Shown here: positions 10,085-19,287 of the stretch, piece by piece
Position numbering within the stretch: the stretch's first letter is position 1
How the letters are laid out: each line of letters opens with the position of its first letter
Made by a program: the position numbers and the translations under genes
Notes under the pieces: model-generated
What the model saw: only the letters and a program-made list of their open reading frames with translations
Database searches by the model: none
Told to the model about the DNA's origin: nothing
Assembly (NCBI RefSeq): GCF_005876955.1
Contig: NZ_SSCL01000003.1
Location: forward strand, 124,001-188,000
From: Sinomonas gamaensis
GTDB taxonomy: Bacteria > Actinomycetota > Actinomycetes > Actinomycetales > Micrococcaceae
Direction: 5' to 3'
DNA: 64,000 nt

Positions 10085-11911
10085 TTGAACGAAGTCATCA
10101 CCCACGAAGTCCTCGTGGACGACTCGGGCGCCGAGGTGCTCGAGACAGAAGAAACCATCACCAACGACGCCCCCGTGCGCCAGGAGGCCCAGAAGACCTT
10201 CAGCGACTACGGCGTTGCCCCGGAGATCGCCCAGTCGCTGGCCGACGCCGGGATCCTGCACCCGTTCCCCATCCAGTCGATGACCCTCGGCGTCGCGCTG
10301 AGCGGCCACGACATCATCGGGCAGGCAAAGACGGGAACGGGCAAGACGCTGGGCTTCGGCATTCCGAGCCTCCAGCGAACCCTTGCCCAAGACGACCCCG
10401 ACTACGCGAAGCTCCCGGTCCCGGGCGCTCCTCAGGCACTCATCGTCGTCCCCACCCGCGAGCTCGCCGTCCAGGTCTCCCAAGACCTCAAGACCGCAGC
10501 AAAGCGCACCAGCCTGCGCGTCGAGGTCATCTACGGCGGCCGTGCCTACGAGCCGCAGATCGAGTCGCTCCAGCGCGGCGTCGACGTGATCGTCGGCACG
10601 CCGGGCCGCCTGATCGACCTGCACCGCCAGCGGCACCTGAACCTCAAGAACGTCCGCATCGTGGTGCTCGACGAGGCCGACGAGATGCTGGACCTCGGCT
10701 TCCTCCCCGACGTCGAGACCCTCCTCGGCGCGGTTCCGGCGGTCCGCCAGACGCTCCTGTTCTCTGCGACGATGCCCGGGCCGGTCGTGGCCATGGCACG
10801 GCGCTACATGAGCCGCCCCACCCACATCCGCGCCACAGATCCGAACGACGATTCGATCACCAAGAAGGACATCCGCCAGGTCATCTACCGGGCGCACCAT
10901 CTCGACAAGGACGAGGTCGTGGCCCGCATCCTCCAAGCCGAGGGCCGGGGCCGGACGATCATCTTCACGAAGACCAAGCGCACTGCGGCGAAGCTCGCCG
11001 AGGAGCTTGTGGACCGGGGCTTCGCTGCCGCGGCCCTTCACGGCGACCTCGGCCAGGGCGCTCGCGAGCAGGCTCTTCGAGCCTTCCGCAACAACAAAGT
11101 GGACGTCCTGGTCGCTACGGATGTCGCAGCGCGCGGCATCGACGTTGAAGACGTGACCCACGTCATCAACTTCCAGTGCCCTGAGGACGAGAAGGCATAC
11201 CTCCACCGCGTGGGCCGCACTGGTCGCGCCGGGCACAAGGGCACCGCCGTGACCTTCGTGGACTGGGAGGACGTCCCCCGCTGGGGCCTCATCAACAAGG
11301 CGCTCGGGCTGGATGTGCCCGAGCCTGTCGAGACGTACTCGTCGTCGCCGCACCTGTTCTCCGATCTGGATATTCCCGAGGGCACAAAGGGCCGCCTCCC
11401 GCGGCACAAGCGCGTCCTCGAGGGGGTCGAGGCTGAGGAGCTCGAAGAGCTCGGCGGCCCCGGCAAGAAGCCGCGGAACCGCGCCGGCAAGGGCCGCGGG
11501 AGAGAAGCAGGCGAGAAGCGCGAGAAGCGTGCTCCACGGGAGAATCGCGCCAGCACTGATCAGCAGCCTGAGGGCGAGGGCGAGGCCAAGGCCGAGCGCG
11601 CTGCGGGCGAAGGCAAGCACGGGCACGGGCGCGGGCGCTCGGACCGCCAGGCCCGCTCGGAGACGCGCGGCGAGGGCGGGCGCCGTCGTCGGCGTACAGT
11701 CCAGGGCGATGGCCACGAAGCGGCCGGGCGTCCTGCGAAGGACTCCGCCAAGGGCGAAGGCGAGCAGAGCCCGGCGGCGGCCGCCGCCGTCGTCTTCCTT
11801 CAGGGCGAGGCGGCGGAGGGCGTGGATCGCGGCACGCTGGCTGCGCGCCGTCGTCGTTCGCGGACCCGCCGTGTCGAGGGCGAGGTCGTGAGCCGCACGC
11901 AGGCCGAGTAG
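10085..11911 (+). CDS. DEAD/DEAH-box RNA helicase
   Basis: A 608-residue ATP-dependent RNA helicase. The N-terminal half has a Q motif, Walker A AKTGTGKT, PTRELAVQ, GTPGR, DEADEM (Walker B) and SATMP. The C-terminal RecA domain has IIFTKTK, ATDVAARGIDVE and HRVGRTGRAG. After about residue 440 comes a long highly charged tail rich in Arg, Gly, Glu and Lys, typical of actinobacterial RhlE/CsdA-like proteins acting on ribosome assembly or mRNA decay. The TTG at 10085 is preferred because GGAGAGGG lies 11 bases upstream; a TTG at 10064 would start before that site. Confidence 0.92.
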   Translation: MNEVITHEVLVDDSGAEVLETEETITNDAPVRQEAQKTFSDYGVAPEIAQSLADAGILHPFPIQSMTLGVALSGHDIIGQAKTGTGKTLGFGIPSLQRTLAQDDPDYAKLPVPGAPQALIVVPTRELAVQVSQDLKTAAKRTSLRVEVIYGGRAYEPQIESLQRGVDVIVGTPGRLIDLHRQRHLNLKNVRIVVLDEADEMLDLGFLPDVETLLGAVPAVRQTLLFSATMPGPVVAMARRYMSRPTHIRATDPNDDSITKKDIRQVIYRAHHLDKDEVVARILQAEGRGRTIIFTKTKRTAAKLAEELVDRGFAAAALHGDLGQGAREQALRAFRNNKVDVLVATDVAARGIDVEDVTHVINFQCPEDEKAYLHRVGRTGRAGHKGTAVTFVDWEDVPRWGLINKALGLDVPEPVETYSSSPHLFSDLDIPEGTKGRLPRHKRVLEGVEAEELEELGGPGKKPRNRAGKGRGREAGEKREKRAPRENRASTDQQPEGEGEAKAERAAGEGKHGHGRGRSDRQARSETRGEGGRRRRRTVQGDGHEAAGRPAKDSAKGEGEQSPAAAAAVVFLQGEAAEGVDRGTLAARRRRSRTRRVEGEVVSRTQAE

Positions 11912-11918
11912 GCCTCGG

Positions 11919-12779
11919 GTGCCGGCTCCCGGCGTGTGGCGTCCGGACGGACCGGATCTGATCGTCGAGGCAGACAACGCGGATTTCCTGCCGACTCTGC
12001 CCGACGGTGCCTTCACGATGGTCTACATCGACCCGCCGTTCAACACGGGCCGGCCGCAGCGCCGGCAGTCCACCACGATGGTCCGCAGTGCCGACGGCGA
12101 CCGCGTGGGCTTCGGCGGCCAGCGCTACGAGACGATCAAGGGTGCCCTGCACCGCTACGACGACGCGTTCGGCGACTACTGGGCGTTCCTTGAGCCACGC
12201 CTCCTCGAGGCGTGGCGGCTCCTTGCCGACGACGGGACGCTGTACCTGCACCTCGACTACCGCGAGGTGCACTACGCGAAGGTCATGCTGGACATCGTCT
12301 TCGGACGGGAGTCCTTCCTCAACGAGATCGTGTGGGCCTACGACTTCGGCGCGCGCGCCCGGCGGCGCTGGCCCACTAAGCACGACACGATCCTCGTCTA
12401 CGTCAAGGACCCCTCGAAGTACCACTTCGACAGCGAAGAGGTGGACCGGGAGCCCTACATGGCGCCCGGACTCGTGACACCTGAAAAGCGCGAGCTGGGC
12501 AAGCTCCCCACCGATGTGTGGTGGCACACGATCGTCTCCCCCACTGGGCGCGAGAAGACGGGCTATCCGACCCAGAAACCCGTGGGGCTCGTGCGGCGTA
12601 TGGTCGCGGCGAGCTCACGTCGAGGCGACTGGGTCCTCGACTTCTTCGCGGGGTCCGGCACGCTCGGCGCGGCGGCCCACGAGCTGGGGCGACGCTTCGT
12701 GTGCGTGGACGCGAATCCTCAGGCGGTGGAGATCATGGCGGGCCGGCTCGCTTCCGCCGAGGTGGTCCGCCCCGCCTGA
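11919..12779 (+). CDS. Site-specific DNA methyltransferase, beta class (N4/N6)
   Basis: A 286-residue amino-methyltransferase using S-adenosylmethionine. The catalytic motif IV (DPPFNTG, about residue 37) comes before the SAM-binding motif I (DFFAGSGT, about residue 242), the order that defines the beta class. Between them lie LHLDYREVHYAKVMLD, EIVWAYDFG, and YPTQKPVGLVRRM just before motif I. No restriction endonuclease gene is adjacent, so it is an orphan enzyme in this window. It begins 7 bases after the helicase gene and is probably cotranscribed. The target sequence cannot be read from the protein. Confidence 0.88.
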   Translation: MPAPGVWRPDGPDLIVEADNADFLPTLPDGAFTMVYIDPPFNTGRPQRRQSTTMVRSADGDRVGFGGQRYETIKGALHRYDDAFGDYWAFLEPRLLEAWRLLADDGTLYLHLDYREVHYAKVMLDIVFGRESFLNEIVWAYDFGARARRRWPTKHDTILVYVKDPSKYHFDSEEVDREPYMAPGLVTPEKRELGKLPTDVWWHTIVSPTGREKTGYPTQKPVGLVRRMVAASSRRGDWVLDFFAGSGTLGAAAHELGRRFVCVDANPQAVEIMAGRLASAEVVRPA

Positions 12780-12789
12780 GGGGGCGGGA

Positions 12790-13638
12790 TCAGGAGCGGA
12801 CGACGGCGACGCCGGTCCCCTGACGCTCGATCTCCTCGAGCGCCTCCATGGGAGTGGTGTTCTCCCCCAGGCGATTGACCTTGCCGCTGCCATGGTAGTC
12901 AGACGAGCCGGTGACCAAGAGGCCGTAACGCCGCGCAAGGTCAAGGAGGAACGGGCGCCGCGCCTCGGGATTGTCCCGGTGGTACACCTCGAGGCCGGCG
13001 AGGCCGGCGTCGATCATGGCGTGGTACGTCGCCTCCCCGACCGTGCGCCCACGGGCCTCGGCGACGGGGTGGGCGAAGACGGGCACGCCGCCCGCGGCCC
13101 GGACCAGCTCGACGGCGAGCGCGGGCTCGGGCGCGTAGTGCTGGACGAAGTAGCGGGAGCGGGACGAGAGGATCGTCGCGAACGCCTCGGAGCGGTCGCC
13201 GACGATTCCGGCGGCAACGAGCGCATCCGCGATGTGGGGCCTGCCGACCGTCGCTCCGGGCGCCACGTGGTGGGTCACGTCATCCCATGAGAGCGGGTAG
13301 TCCTCGGCGAGGAGGGAGACCATGTGCTCCGCACGGCTGAGGCGGGCGTCCTTGGACTTCGTGATCTCCTCGAGGAGGCCGGGGTGCGTCGGGTCGTGCA
13401 AGTAGCTGAGCACATGCACGCTGATCCCCTCGGGCGTCCGGCAGGAGACCTCCATCCCGGGGACGAGGACCACGCCGAGCGCCCGGGCCGCCTCCATCGC
13501 CTCCGCCCATCCGCCGGTCGAATCATGATCCGTGATAGCCACGGCATCCAGTCCGGCTGCGTGCGCAGCAGCGACGAGTCCGGCCGGGGCATCGGTGCCG
13601 TCCGAGACGCTCGAATGAGCATGCAAATCGATCCTCAC
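12790..13638 (-). CDS. PHP-domain phosphoesterase
   Basis: A 282-residue member of the polymerase and histidinol phosphatase superfamily, probably a nucleotide or RNA 5'-end phosphoesterase of the YciV/RNase AM type. Metal ligands are visible in DLHAHSSVSDG (residues 4-14), ITDHDS, GMEVSC, FAHPV and GSSDYHG near the C-terminus. The start is a GTG at 13638. It is convergent with the methyltransferase (10 bases apart) and divergent from the aminopeptidase gene. The exact substrate is inferred from the family only. Confidence 0.85.
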   Translation of the reverse strand: MRIDLHAHSSVSDGTDAPAGLVAAAHAAGLDAVAITDHDSTGGWAEAMEAARALGVVLVPGMEVSCRTPEGISVHVLSYLHDPTHPGLLEEITKSKDARLSRAEHMVSLLAEDYPLSWDDVTHHVAPGATVGRPHIADALVAAGIVGDRSEAFATILSSRSRYFVQHYAPEPALAVELVRAAGGVPVFAHPVAEARGRTVGEATYHAMIDAGLAGLEVYHRDNPEARRPFLLDLARRYGLLVTGSSDYHGSGKVNRLGENTTPMEALEEIERQGTGVAVVRS

Positions 13639-13677
13639 CCGACAACGATAGCGGCCCCATGGGTGGAGAATGGCAGG

Positions 13678-15237
13678 GTGAATGCTTCAGAACCCCTGCA
13701 GCCCGCTCAGCCGATGGAGGACCGCGTGAACAACCGATCGCAGCGGCCCACGTCGGACGCCTTCAAGACGTTCATGGCGTCGCAATGGGCCCCCGCCGAT
13801 CAGACCCTCCCCCAGCAGGATCCGGTAGCGGCCTTCGCCGCCCGCCGCCGCCGTGCCATCTCGGATCGTTTCCCGGGCGAGCGGCTCGTCATCCCGGCCG
13901 GTCCGCCGAAGGTCCGCTCCAACGACACCGACTACCGCTTCCGCCCGCACTCCGCCTTCGCGCACCTCACGGGCCTTGGTACCGACCATGAGCCCGACGC
14001 TGTGCTCGTGCTCGAGCCTGTCGAGGAGGGGACCGGCGACGACGGCGGTCACCACAGCGCGACGCTCTACTTCCGTCCGCTCGCCGGGCGCGATACCGAG
14101 CAGTTCTACGCGAATGCGCGCTCGGGCGAGTTCTGGGTGGGCCCCCGCCCCACGCTGGCGGAGCTCAAAGCCCGGCTCGGGATCGAGACCGCCCACCTCG
14201 ACGAGCTCGAGGTCGCCCTGACGAAGGGCGTCGGTGCCCGTGAGATCGGCGGGATCTCGGTCCGCCTGGTCCGGAAGGTCGACGAGAATCTCGACGCGCT
14301 CATCGACACTGCCCGCTACAACACTGCGCAGGACCCTGACAGCCTCGACCTGAGTGAGCTCGACGCGCTCGACGACCAGCTCAAAGAGGCCCTCTCTGAG
14401 CTGCGCCTGACGAAGGACGAATGGGAGGTCGAACAGCTGAAGGCGGCCGTCGCGGCCACCGCGGAGGGCTTCGAGGAGATCATCCGCGCGCTCCCGCGGG
14501 CCGTTGGCCACCGGCGGGGCGAGCGCGTCGTCGAGGCGGCCTTCTTTGCGAAGGCCCGCGAGGAGGGCAACGACCTCGGGTACGAGACCATCGCGGCCGC
14601 CGGCAACCACGCGACCATCCTCCACTGGATCACCAACAACGGTCCGGTCGAAGATGGGGAGCTCCTGCTCGTCGACGCCGGGGTGGAGGCCGAGTCCCTG
14701 TACACAGCCGACGTGACCCGGACCGTGCCGGTGAACGGCCGGTTCAGCGAGGTTCAGCGGAAGGTCTACCAAGCCGTCCTGGACGCGGCCGACGCCGCCT
14801 TCGCCGCCGCCCGCCCGGGCGTCAAATTCCGCGAGGTGCACGCTGCAGCCATGAAGGTCCTCGCCGCACGGCTCGAGGAATGGGGCATCCTCCCCGTCAG
14901 CGCGGAGGAAGCGCTCTCGCCCGAGGGCCAGCAGCACCGGCGCTGGATGCCGCACGGGACCAGCCACCACTTGGGGCTCGACGTGCACGACTGCGCCCAA
15001 GCCCGGGCCGAGCTCTACTTGGACGGTGAGCTCACCCCAGGCATGGTCTTCACCATCGAGCCCGGCCTCTACTTCAAGGCTGAAGACCTCGCGGTCCCGG
15101 AGGAGTACCGCGGCATCGGAGTGCGCATCGAGGACGACATCCTCATGACCGACGACGGCCCTGTAAGCCTGAGCGCAGCGCTCCCCCGCACACCGGACGA
15201 GGTCGAGTCGTGGATGGCCGCACTGCTCAGGGGCTGA
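13678..15237 (+). CDS. pepP: Aminopeptidase P family protein (Xaa-Pro aminopeptidase)
   Basis: A 519-residue dinuclear metallopeptidase that removes N-terminal residues preceding proline. The N-terminal creatinase-like domain includes RSNDTDYRFRPHSAFAHLTG. The C-terminal pita-bread domain carries the metal ligands in LLLVDAGVEAESLYTADVTRT (Asp, Asp), PHGTSHHLGLDVHD (His), TIEPGLY (Glu) and GVRIEDD (Glu). The GTG at 13678 is chosen because GGTGGAGAA lies 8 bases upstream; internal GTG 13726 also has a GGAGG-like site and would remove 16 residues. It is divergent from the PHP gene. Confidence 0.92.
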   Translation: MNASEPLQPAQPMEDRVNNRSQRPTSDAFKTFMASQWAPADQTLPQQDPVAAFAARRRRAISDRFPGERLVIPAGPPKVRSNDTDYRFRPHSAFAHLTGLGTDHEPDAVLVLEPVEEGTGDDGGHHSATLYFRPLAGRDTEQFYANARSGEFWVGPRPTLAELKARLGIETAHLDELEVALTKGVGAREIGGISVRLVRKVDENLDALIDTARYNTAQDPDSLDLSELDALDDQLKEALSELRLTKDEWEVEQLKAAVAATAEGFEEIIRALPRAVGHRRGERVVEAAFFAKAREEGNDLGYETIAAAGNHATILHWITNNGPVEDGELLLVDAGVEAESLYTADVTRTVPVNGRFSEVQRKVYQAVLDAADAAFAAARPGVKFREVHAAAMKVLAARLEEWGILPVSAEEALSPEGQQHRRWMPHGTSHHLGLDVHDCAQARAELYLDGELTPGMVFTIEPGLYFKAEDLAVPEEYRGIGVRIEDDILMTDDGPVSLSAALPRTPDEVESWMAALLRG

Positions 15238-15270
15238 TCGCCGCTAGCACCTGAGCAAGGCCCGGCCGAC

Positions 15271-16170
15271 TCAGCGGTCGCGCGAGGTGGCGTCGCCGTC
15301 GTCGTTCTGGTTGGCGCCGCCTTCGTGTGCCTGCTCCGCCTCCTCACCCTGGGGCTGCGCGGGATACTCCGGCTGCTGAGGGTGATTCGGGTCGATGCGG
15401 ACTCCGTACTGGGGGCGGCCGTCGGGCAGGTCCTGATAGCCGGACCCAGTACGCGGCGCCTGCGCCTGCTGCTCCTCGTCACGCGGCTGCCCCGGCTCTT
15501 GGGCGGGGTGGTGGACGCCGTAGGGATCGGTCCACCCGGAGGGACGCTGGGGCTCATGCTGCTGCGGGTCGTGCCACTGCGGCTGGTTCTGGCCCCAGCT
15601 CTGGGTGTCATGGCCATGCGGGCCCTGATGGGCCGACGGGTCCTGCCACGGCTGCTGGCCGCCCCAGCCGGTCTGGCTCTGGCCCATCGGAAGCTGGTGC
15701 AGGAGCCGCCGGGCCTCGGCCGAGGCCTCGAACGCGACGACGACGTCATAGCTGGTGGGCACGACCTGGCTCGTCGACGTGAAGTCCCGCTTGCCGCGCT
15801 GCATCGCGTAGGTGACGATGCCGAACAGCATGAAGAACGCAGCGCCCATGAGCACCGACGTGATGATGGAGAAGTAGCCCGCCCCGGAAGAGAAGAAGGA
15901 GAGCAGCACCCCGACGAAGAGGCCGAACCACATGCCGCTGAGGGCGCTGTTGAGCGCGACCCGCGGGTAGCTCAGTCGGCCGGTGACCCGTTCGACGAGC
16001 TTGAGATCGTTGCCGACGATGGCCACGACCTCCACCGGGAACTGCTGATCCGCGAGGTAGTCGACCGCCTTCTGGGCATCGAGATAGGACGTGTAGGATC
16101 CGATGACGTCTCCCTGGGGCAGGGACCGTGCCTGATCGATGGGGCCGGGCGACCCGAAGATGTTCGACAT
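15271..16170 (-). CDS. General stress protein 17M-like membrane protein
   Basis: A 299-residue protein. The first 60 residues (VIGSYTSYLDAQKAVDYLADQQFPVEVVAIVG) match the GSP17M domain. Two hydrophobic helices follow, at about residues 80-100 and 105-125, separated by a short loop. After a small conserved segment (SYDVVVAF) the C-terminal half is a long low-complexity tail rich in Gln, Pro, His and Gly, and is probably disordered. The ATG at 16170 is chosen over an upstream start because the protein then begins MSNIFGSP. Its role in stress is inferred only from the domain. Confidence 0.75.
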   Translation of the reverse strand: MSNIFGSPGPIDQARSLPQGDVIGSYTSYLDAQKAVDYLADQQFPVEVVAIVGNDLKLVERVTGRLSYPRVALNSALSGMWFGLFVGVLLSFFSSGAGYFSIITSVLMGAAFFMLFGIVTYAMQRGKRDFTSTSQVVPTSYDVVVAFEASAEARRLLHQLPMGQSQTGWGGQQPWQDPSAHQGPHGHDTQSWGQNQPQWHDPQQHEPQRPSGWTDPYGVHHPAQEPGQPRDEEQQAQAPRTGSGYQDLPDGRPQYGVRIDPNHPQQPEYPAQPQGEEAEQAHEGGANQNDDGDATSRDR

Positions 16171-16255
16171 GCCTTTATTCTTACCCGAGAAGGCCCGCAC
16201 GGCCTGTGTTTCCGCTCAGAGTGAGCACCGACTGCCTCTGGAGTAGCCTAGGGGC

Positions 16256-17536
16256 GTGAGCCCCATTCCCACCCGTGTGTTCGTTGCCAGGCTGCTGGGC
16301 CTCGACGTCTTCGACCCCCTCGGGGACCGGGTGGGCCGCCTCCGGGACGTCGTCGTGATCGCCCGCGGGCAGCGCGCACCGCAGGCGGTCGGCATCGTCG
16401 TCGAGGTCCCGGGAAAGCGACGGGTCTTCGTCCCCATGACGCGCGTCACGTCCATGGACCAGTTCCAGGTCATCACCACCGGGCTGGTCAATCTGCGCCG
16501 CTTCGAACAGCGCGGGGCCGAGATGCTCGTGCTGGGAGACCTGTTCGACCACCGAGTGAGCATTCTCGACGATGGGTCCCAGGGCATTGTCGAAGACGTC
16601 GCGATGGATCAGCAGCGCAACGGGGACTGGCTCGTCAGCAAGCTCTTCGTGCGGAAGGAATTGCCGGGCCGGGGGCTCCGCACCCTTCGCCGAGGCGAGA
16701 CCCTGCTCGTGGAGTGGGATGAGGTGCGCCTCGACACCCGCGCCGGGACGCGCGCGGCAACGCACTTCCTCGCGAGCCACGAAGACCTCCGCCCTGCGGA
16801 TTTCGCGGACGCGATCCAGGAGATGAGTGACAGGCGCCGCTTCGAGGTCGTGGCGGAACTCCAGGACGAGCGCCTCGCCGACGTCCTGCAGGAGCTCCCC
16901 GAGGACGACCAGGTCGAGATCCTCTCCTCCCTCGACAATGAGCGCGCAGCAGACGTCCTCGAGGAGATGGATCCTGATGACGCGGCAGATCTCCTTGCCG
17001 ACCTTCCCGCGGACAAGGCCGAAGAGCTGCTCCAGCTCATGGAGCCCGACGAGGCCGACGACGTCAGGCGGCTCCTGCAGTACGACGAGGGCACAGCGGG
17101 CTCGATCATGACGCCGGTCCCGGTCGTCCTGCCGCCGGAGGCGACTGTCGCGGACGCGCTGGCCCACGTGCGCCGCGAGGAGCTGAGCCCAGCGCTCGCG
17201 TCGGCGGTGTTCATCTGCCGCCCTCCGCTCGAAACGCCCACGGGCCGCTACCTCGGCACCGTCCACATCCAGCAGCTCCTGCGCAGCGCTCCGCCCGAAC
17301 AGCTGGGATCCATCGTGGACAAGGGGCTCGAGCCGGTCTCCGACCTCGCGCCCCTCAACGACGTGGCCCACTCCATGGCGCAGTACAACCTCAACTCGCT
17401 CGCCGTCGTCAACGCGGATGGCCGGCTGGTGGGGGCCGTCACGGTCGACGACCTGCTGGACCATCTCCTGCCGGATGATTGGCGTGCGCATGACGACGGT
17501 GCACCCCTGAAGAAAGTGGGAGGAAGCTTTGGCTGA
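16256..17536 (+). CDS. MgtE N-terminal and CBS-domain protein without a channel domain
   Basis: A 426-residue cytosolic protein. The first part (about 1-190) contains two PRC-barrel-like segments (LDVFDPLGDRVGRLRDVVV and VSILDDGSQGIVEDVAM). An MgtE_N superhelix follows with repeating acidic units (RLADVLQELPEDDQVEIL, RAADVLEEMDPDDAADLL), then two CBS motifs (GSIMTPVPVVLPPEATVADAL and LNDVAHSMAQYNLNSLAVV). The membrane channel of true MgtE transporters is absent. It starts with GTG and its stop overlaps the next gene by 8 bases. It may sense Mg2+ or nucleotide for the membrane protein downstream; that is inference. Confidence 0.85.
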   Translation: MSPIPTRVFVARLLGLDVFDPLGDRVGRLRDVVVIARGQRAPQAVGIVVEVPGKRRVFVPMTRVTSMDQFQVITTGLVNLRRFEQRGAEMLVLGDLFDHRVSILDDGSQGIVEDVAMDQQRNGDWLVSKLFVRKELPGRGLRTLRRGETLLVEWDEVRLDTRAGTRAATHFLASHEDLRPADFADAIQEMSDRRRFEVVAELQDERLADVLQELPEDDQVEILSSLDNERAADVLEEMDPDDAADLLADLPADKAEELLQLMEPDEADDVRRLLQYDEGTAGSIMTPVPVVLPPEATVADALAHVRREELSPALASAVFICRPPLETPTGRYLGTVHIQQLLRSAPPEQLGSIVDKGLEPVSDLAPLNDVAHSMAQYNLNSLAVVNADGRLVGAVTVDDLLDHLLPDDWRAHDDGAPLKKVGGSFG

Positions 17537-18167
17537 GCCCCGCAAACTGCTCCCGGGCCTCGACACTCCCCTCGAGAGCCGCGCCCGCCTCTTCCCGGCC
17601 TTCACTCCGAACCCGGACGCCTTCGGGCGGTTCGCGGAGCGCTTCGCGCGTTACATGGGTACCCCGCAGTTCCTCGTCTACATGACGCTCTTCTGCGTCC
17701 TGTGGCTCGGATGGAACACGTTCGCTCCCGAGCAGCTGCAGTTCGACCCCAAGTCGCTCAACTACACGCTCCTGACGCTTCTCCTCTCGCTCCAAGCCTC
17801 GTACGCCGCGCCGCTCATCCTGCTCGCGCAGAACCGTCAGGACGACCGTGACCGCGTGCAGATCGAACAGGACCGCTCGCGCAATGAGCGCAATCTCGCG
17901 GACACCGAGTACCTCACGCGGGAGCTCGCGTCGCTGCGCCTCGCGATGCGGGAGGTGGCGACGCGTGATTTCGTGCGTTCCGAGCTCCGCGCGGAGCTGC
18001 GGGCGATCATCGAGGAACTGGCCGAGCGTGACTCGGTCGCCGATATCCCGCAGCGCCGGCGCAAGGACAAGAAGGAACGCGGCACCCGCGTCGAAGCCGG
18101 GGAGGCCGGGGCGCTCGAGACCGCGGACGCCAAGCCGGCGAGAGCCGAGAGGACCGAGCAGAAGTGA
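17529..18167 (+). CDS. DUF1003 membrane protein
   Basis: A 212-residue protein with two transmembrane helices (about residues 50-70 and 78-100) around the conserved motif YMTLFCVLWLGWNTF and FDPKSLNYTLLTLLLSLQASYAAPLILLAQNRQDDRDR, which defines DUF1003. The C-terminal half is a charged helical segment, probably coiled coil. The TTG start at 17529 lies 7 bases after GGGAGGAA and overlaps the end of the MgtE_N gene. The stop overlaps the GTG start of the mrp gene, so the three genes form one operon. The function is not known. Confidence 0.85.
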   Translation: MAEPRKLLPGLDTPLESRARLFPAFTPNPDAFGRFAERFARYMGTPQFLVYMTLFCVLWLGWNTFAPEQLQFDPKSLNYTLLTLLLSLQASYAAPLILLAQNRQDDRDRVQIEQDRSRNERNLADTEYLTRELASLRLAMREVATRDFVRSELRAELRAIIEELAERDSVADIPQRRRKDKKERGTRVEAGEAGALETADAKPARAERTEQK

Positions 18168-19279
18168 CGCTCCCCGACGAAGCAGCCGTGCGCGCTGCGC
18201 TGTCGACCGTGATCGACCCCGAGCTGCGGCGCCCCATCGATGAGCTGGGCATGCTCGCCGGCGTCGAGGTCGACGGCGGCACCGTCACCGCGCGGGTGCT
18301 GCTCACCATTTCCGGATGCCCCCTCCGCGGCACGATCGATACCGATGTTCGCCGCGCGCTGCGGGCCGTGCCGGGGGTCCGGGAGGTCGTCGTCGATCTG
18401 GACGTCATGACGCCTGAGCAGCGGCAGGCCCTCAGGGACCGGCTCCGGCCCGAGCGGGGCATCCCGTTCAGCCGCCCCGAATCCCTCACCAAGGTGTACG
18501 CCGTCGCGAGTGGGAAGGGCGGAGTCGGGAAGTCCTCGGTGACCGTCAATTTGGCCTGCGAACTCGCGTCGCAGGGGTTGCGGGTCGGGATCGTCGACGC
18601 CGATGTGCACGGCTTCTCGGTGCCAGCCCTCCTCGGGATCACGCAGGCGCCCACCCAGGTGGACGACATGATCCTGCCGCCCGTCGCGCAGGGGGTGAAG
18701 GTCATCTCGATCGGCATGTTCGTCACGGGCAACCAGCCCGTCGCGTGGCGGGGGCCCATGCTCCACCGCGCCCTCGAGCAGTTCCTCACCGACGTCTACT
18801 TCGGGGACCTCGACGTGCTGTTCCTCGACCTGCCGCCCGGGACGGGCGACATCGCGATCTCGGTGTCCCAGCTCCTGCCGAACGCGCAGCTGCTGATCGT
18901 GACGACTCCTCAGGCGGCAGCCGCAGACGTCGCCGAGCGCGCCGGATCGGTGTCTTCCCAGACCGGGCAGAGTGTGGCCGGGGTCGTCGAGAACATGTCC
19001 GGGATGACGCTCCCGGACGGGACGGTACTCGAGGTCTTCGGAAGCGGCGGAGGACAGCGCGTCGCAGAACGGCTGTCCGAGACCCTCGGCTCGTCGGTCC
19101 CGCTGCTCGGCCGGGTCCCACTCGACGTAGGCCTCCGCGAAGGAGGCGACTCCGGAGTCCCCATCGTTCTGCGGGACCCCCGATCGCCGTCGGCGGTCGC
19201 ACTCAAGGCCGTTGCCGCCCAGCTCGCCTCGGCGCCGCGAGGCCTCGCCGGCCGGAGCCTCGGCGTCTCGCCGCGCTAG
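18164..19279 (+). CDS. apbC: Mrp/NBP35-type iron-sulfur carrier ATPase
   Basis: A 371-residue P-loop ATPase that binds and transfers Fe-S clusters. The N-terminal 90 residues are a MIP18/DUF59 domain (VIDPELRRPIDELGM, ending with LTISGCPL). The P-loop domain has the deviant Walker A SGKGGVGKSSVTVNLA, the DADVHGFSVPALLG stretch, the switch DLPPGTGD, and VENMSGM where many homologues carry a CxxC pair. The CxxC cysteines are absent here, as in several actinobacterial forms. The GTG at 18164 overlaps the DUF1003 stop. Confidence 0.88.
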   Translation: MTLPDEAAVRAALSTVIDPELRRPIDELGMLAGVEVDGGTVTARVLLTISGCPLRGTIDTDVRRALRAVPGVREVVVDLDVMTPEQRQALRDRLRPERGIPFSRPESLTKVYAVASGKGGVGKSSVTVNLACELASQGLRVGIVDADVHGFSVPALLGITQAPTQVDDMILPPVAQGVKVISIGMFVTGNQPVAWRGPMLHRALEQFLTDVYFGDLDVLFLDLPPGTGDIAISVSQLLPNAQLLIVTTPQAAAADVAERAGSVSSQTGQSVAGVVENMSGMTLPDGTVLEVFGSGGGQRVAERLSETLGSSVPLLGRVPLDVGLREGGDSGVPIVLRDPRSPSAVALKAVAAQLASAPRGLAGRSLGVSPR

Positions 19280-19287
19280 CCGGAAGA

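Noticed and set aside
10013-12016. Minus-strand open frame of 667 codons over the helicase gene
   Set aside because: Antisense shadow of the DEAD-box gene, with no recognisable protein motif.
11919-12779. Complete restriction-modification system
   Set aside because: No endonuclease gene lies on either side; the flanking genes encode a helicase of the RNA type and a PHP phosphoesterase.
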